A stretch of 14,381 nucleotides of DNA from Holosporales bacterium (lineage in GTDB: Bacteria; Pseudomonadota; Alphaproteobacteria; BNTO01): contig JAIRNW010000052.1 in the NCBI GenBank assembly GCA_031257795.1, forward strand, positions 1 to 14,381, written 5' to 3'. The notes beneath the pieces were generated by a model that saw only the letters and a program-made list of their open reading frames with translations, did not search any database and had not been told where the DNA came from. Position 1 is the stretch's first letter. Each line of letters begins with the position of its first letter. Of this stretch, positions 13,770 to 14,381 are shown in pieces. A program made the translations under genes and the position numbers.

Positions 13770-13799
13770 TTGATTAATGTCGGAACGCGTTTATATAAC
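13770..13799 (+). promoter_or_regulatory. Candidate promoter of the zincin-like gene
   Basis: TTGATT (13770-13775), an 18-bp spacer and TATAAC (13794-13799) predict a start near 13806, about 20 nt before the ATG at 13827. This placement argues against an in-frame upstream ATG at 13758, which would precede the promoter. Confidence 0.5.
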
Positions 13800-13826
13800 C
13801 ACATTAGATTTCTTTACGTTGGTATT

Positions 13827-14363
13827 ATGAAGAGAAGGTTACTACTTACATGTTTATTCGTCGGATCTCCAACAATCGCAGAATGCTCATATTTGTGTGT
13901 TCCAAATCTTGCGCAGTGCAACGGCACATTTGTGCCAGATCTTGTTGGAACAAACGTTCCTGTAGGAGATATTTGTTGGAATGCCAGCTATTCCGAACTT
14001 ACGCCCTTTGTTCAAGGACTTGGCAAACTTATAAACGACAAACCTCCGCTCTGTTCTTTAATTAAAGAAGCTCTCACTACCATAGGAAGTGGCATAATCC
14101 TTGTTGTATCTAATGCCACAGGATGTGCAGACGCTTGCGCATCTTCCGGAACAATACGCTTCAACCCATTTTGCCTGGCTTCCGGTGAAGATGCTAAGGG
14201 CATATTTTTTCATGAACTTAGCCACATACACAACGATTGTCAACCCCCAATACCATTTTTCAAGTTACTACTCAGCTATGCCGGTGCGGTCGAAGGATTT
14301 GAGAACAATTCCCGAATAGAATCTAGCACGCATGCGCCTTTGCGTTTGGTGGTTAGTATGTAA
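13827..14363 (+). CDS. Small secreted cysteine-rich protein with HExxH zinc-protease motif
   Basis: Starting at 13827 the protein has 178 residues and a clean signal peptide (MKRRLLLTCLFVGSPTIAEC). The in-frame ATG at 13758 would bury this signal behind 23 extra residues and lies upstream of the likely promoter. The mature part is rich in cysteine (CSYLC, LAQCNG, ICWN, LCSL, GCADAC, PFC, DCQ), which suggests disulfides and an extracytoplasmic location. The key motif FFHELSHIHND gives H129-E130-H133, with D137 nearby, as in zincin metalloproteases. The segment GTIRFNPFCLAS before it fits the usual strand preceding the active-site helix. The third metal ligand is not obvious. The tail after AGAVEGFENN turns into low-similarity residues and stops, so the 3' end could be frameshifted. 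The family is unresolved (aspzincin-like is one possibility). It is probably an exported protease-like effector (inference). Confidence 0.65.
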   Translation: MKRRLLLTCLFVGSPTIAECSYLCVPNLAQCNGTFVPDLVGTNVPVGDICWNASYSELTPFVQGLGKLINDKPPLCSLIKEALTTIGSGIILVVSNATGCADACASSGTIRFNPFCLASGEDAKGIFFHELSHIHNDCQPPIPFFKLLLSYAGAVEGFENNSRIESSTHAPLRLVVSM

Positions 14364-14381
14364 CTTTTTAGGCGCACAAAA

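Overview
The window looks like a piece of a reduced alphaproteobacterial genome, probably from an intracellular or protist-associated lineage; a Holosporales-like origin is my inference. The evidence is an AtpH-AtpA pair with alphaproteobacterial-type sequence, AT-rich intergenic DNA full of short dispersed repeats and dead mobile elements, and several large or cysteine-rich secreted proteins of the kind used in host interaction. All convincing genes are on the plus strand. Layout: 1-363 holds no gene but ends with a promoter and a stable leader hairpin. 364-2610 is atpH-atpA. The usual next genes atpG-atpD-atpC do not follow, so the ATP synthase operon is interrupted in this window. 2592-2862 is a repeat cluster flanked by a perfect 20-bp inverted copy of the atpA 3' end. 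2953-4863 encodes a secreted calcineurin-like metallophosphoesterase. 4942-5087 is an intact 146-bp palindromic MITE-like element, called R1 here. 5317-5544 encodes a small secreted acidic protein followed by a likely terminator. 5881-5949 is the 3' end of a group II intron (domains V and VI) with no intron-encoded protein. 6017-12376 encodes a 2119-residue secreted BspA-type leucine-rich-repeat protein with a Pro/Ala-rich N-terminal spacer. 12652-12724 is tRNA-Gln(UUG). 12839-13738 is a decayed insertion sequence with about 30-bp terminal inverted repeats, whose transposase remnant is itself interrupted by a second intact R1. 13827-14363 encodes a small secreted protein with a HExxH zinc-protease motif. 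How the parts relate: one housekeeping unit (ATP synthase) is followed by an accessory stretch of three or four separately promoted exported proteins (phosphoesterase, small acidic protein, giant LRR protein, zincin-like protein). They are separated by mobile debris and are not arranged as one operon. Two dispersed repeat families recur: R1 (146 bp, TIRs of about 30 bp, with a GGAGACACGGAGC core) and R2 (about 37 bp, centred on AAATCTTATGTCAACGGG). The IS lies inside an R2 copy and R1 lies inside the IS, which gives a relative order of insertion. The most novel-looking material is the R1/R2 repeat system, especially the cluster that meets the atpA 3' end, and the modular architecture of the giant LRR protein. 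All calls were made by eye, without database searches.
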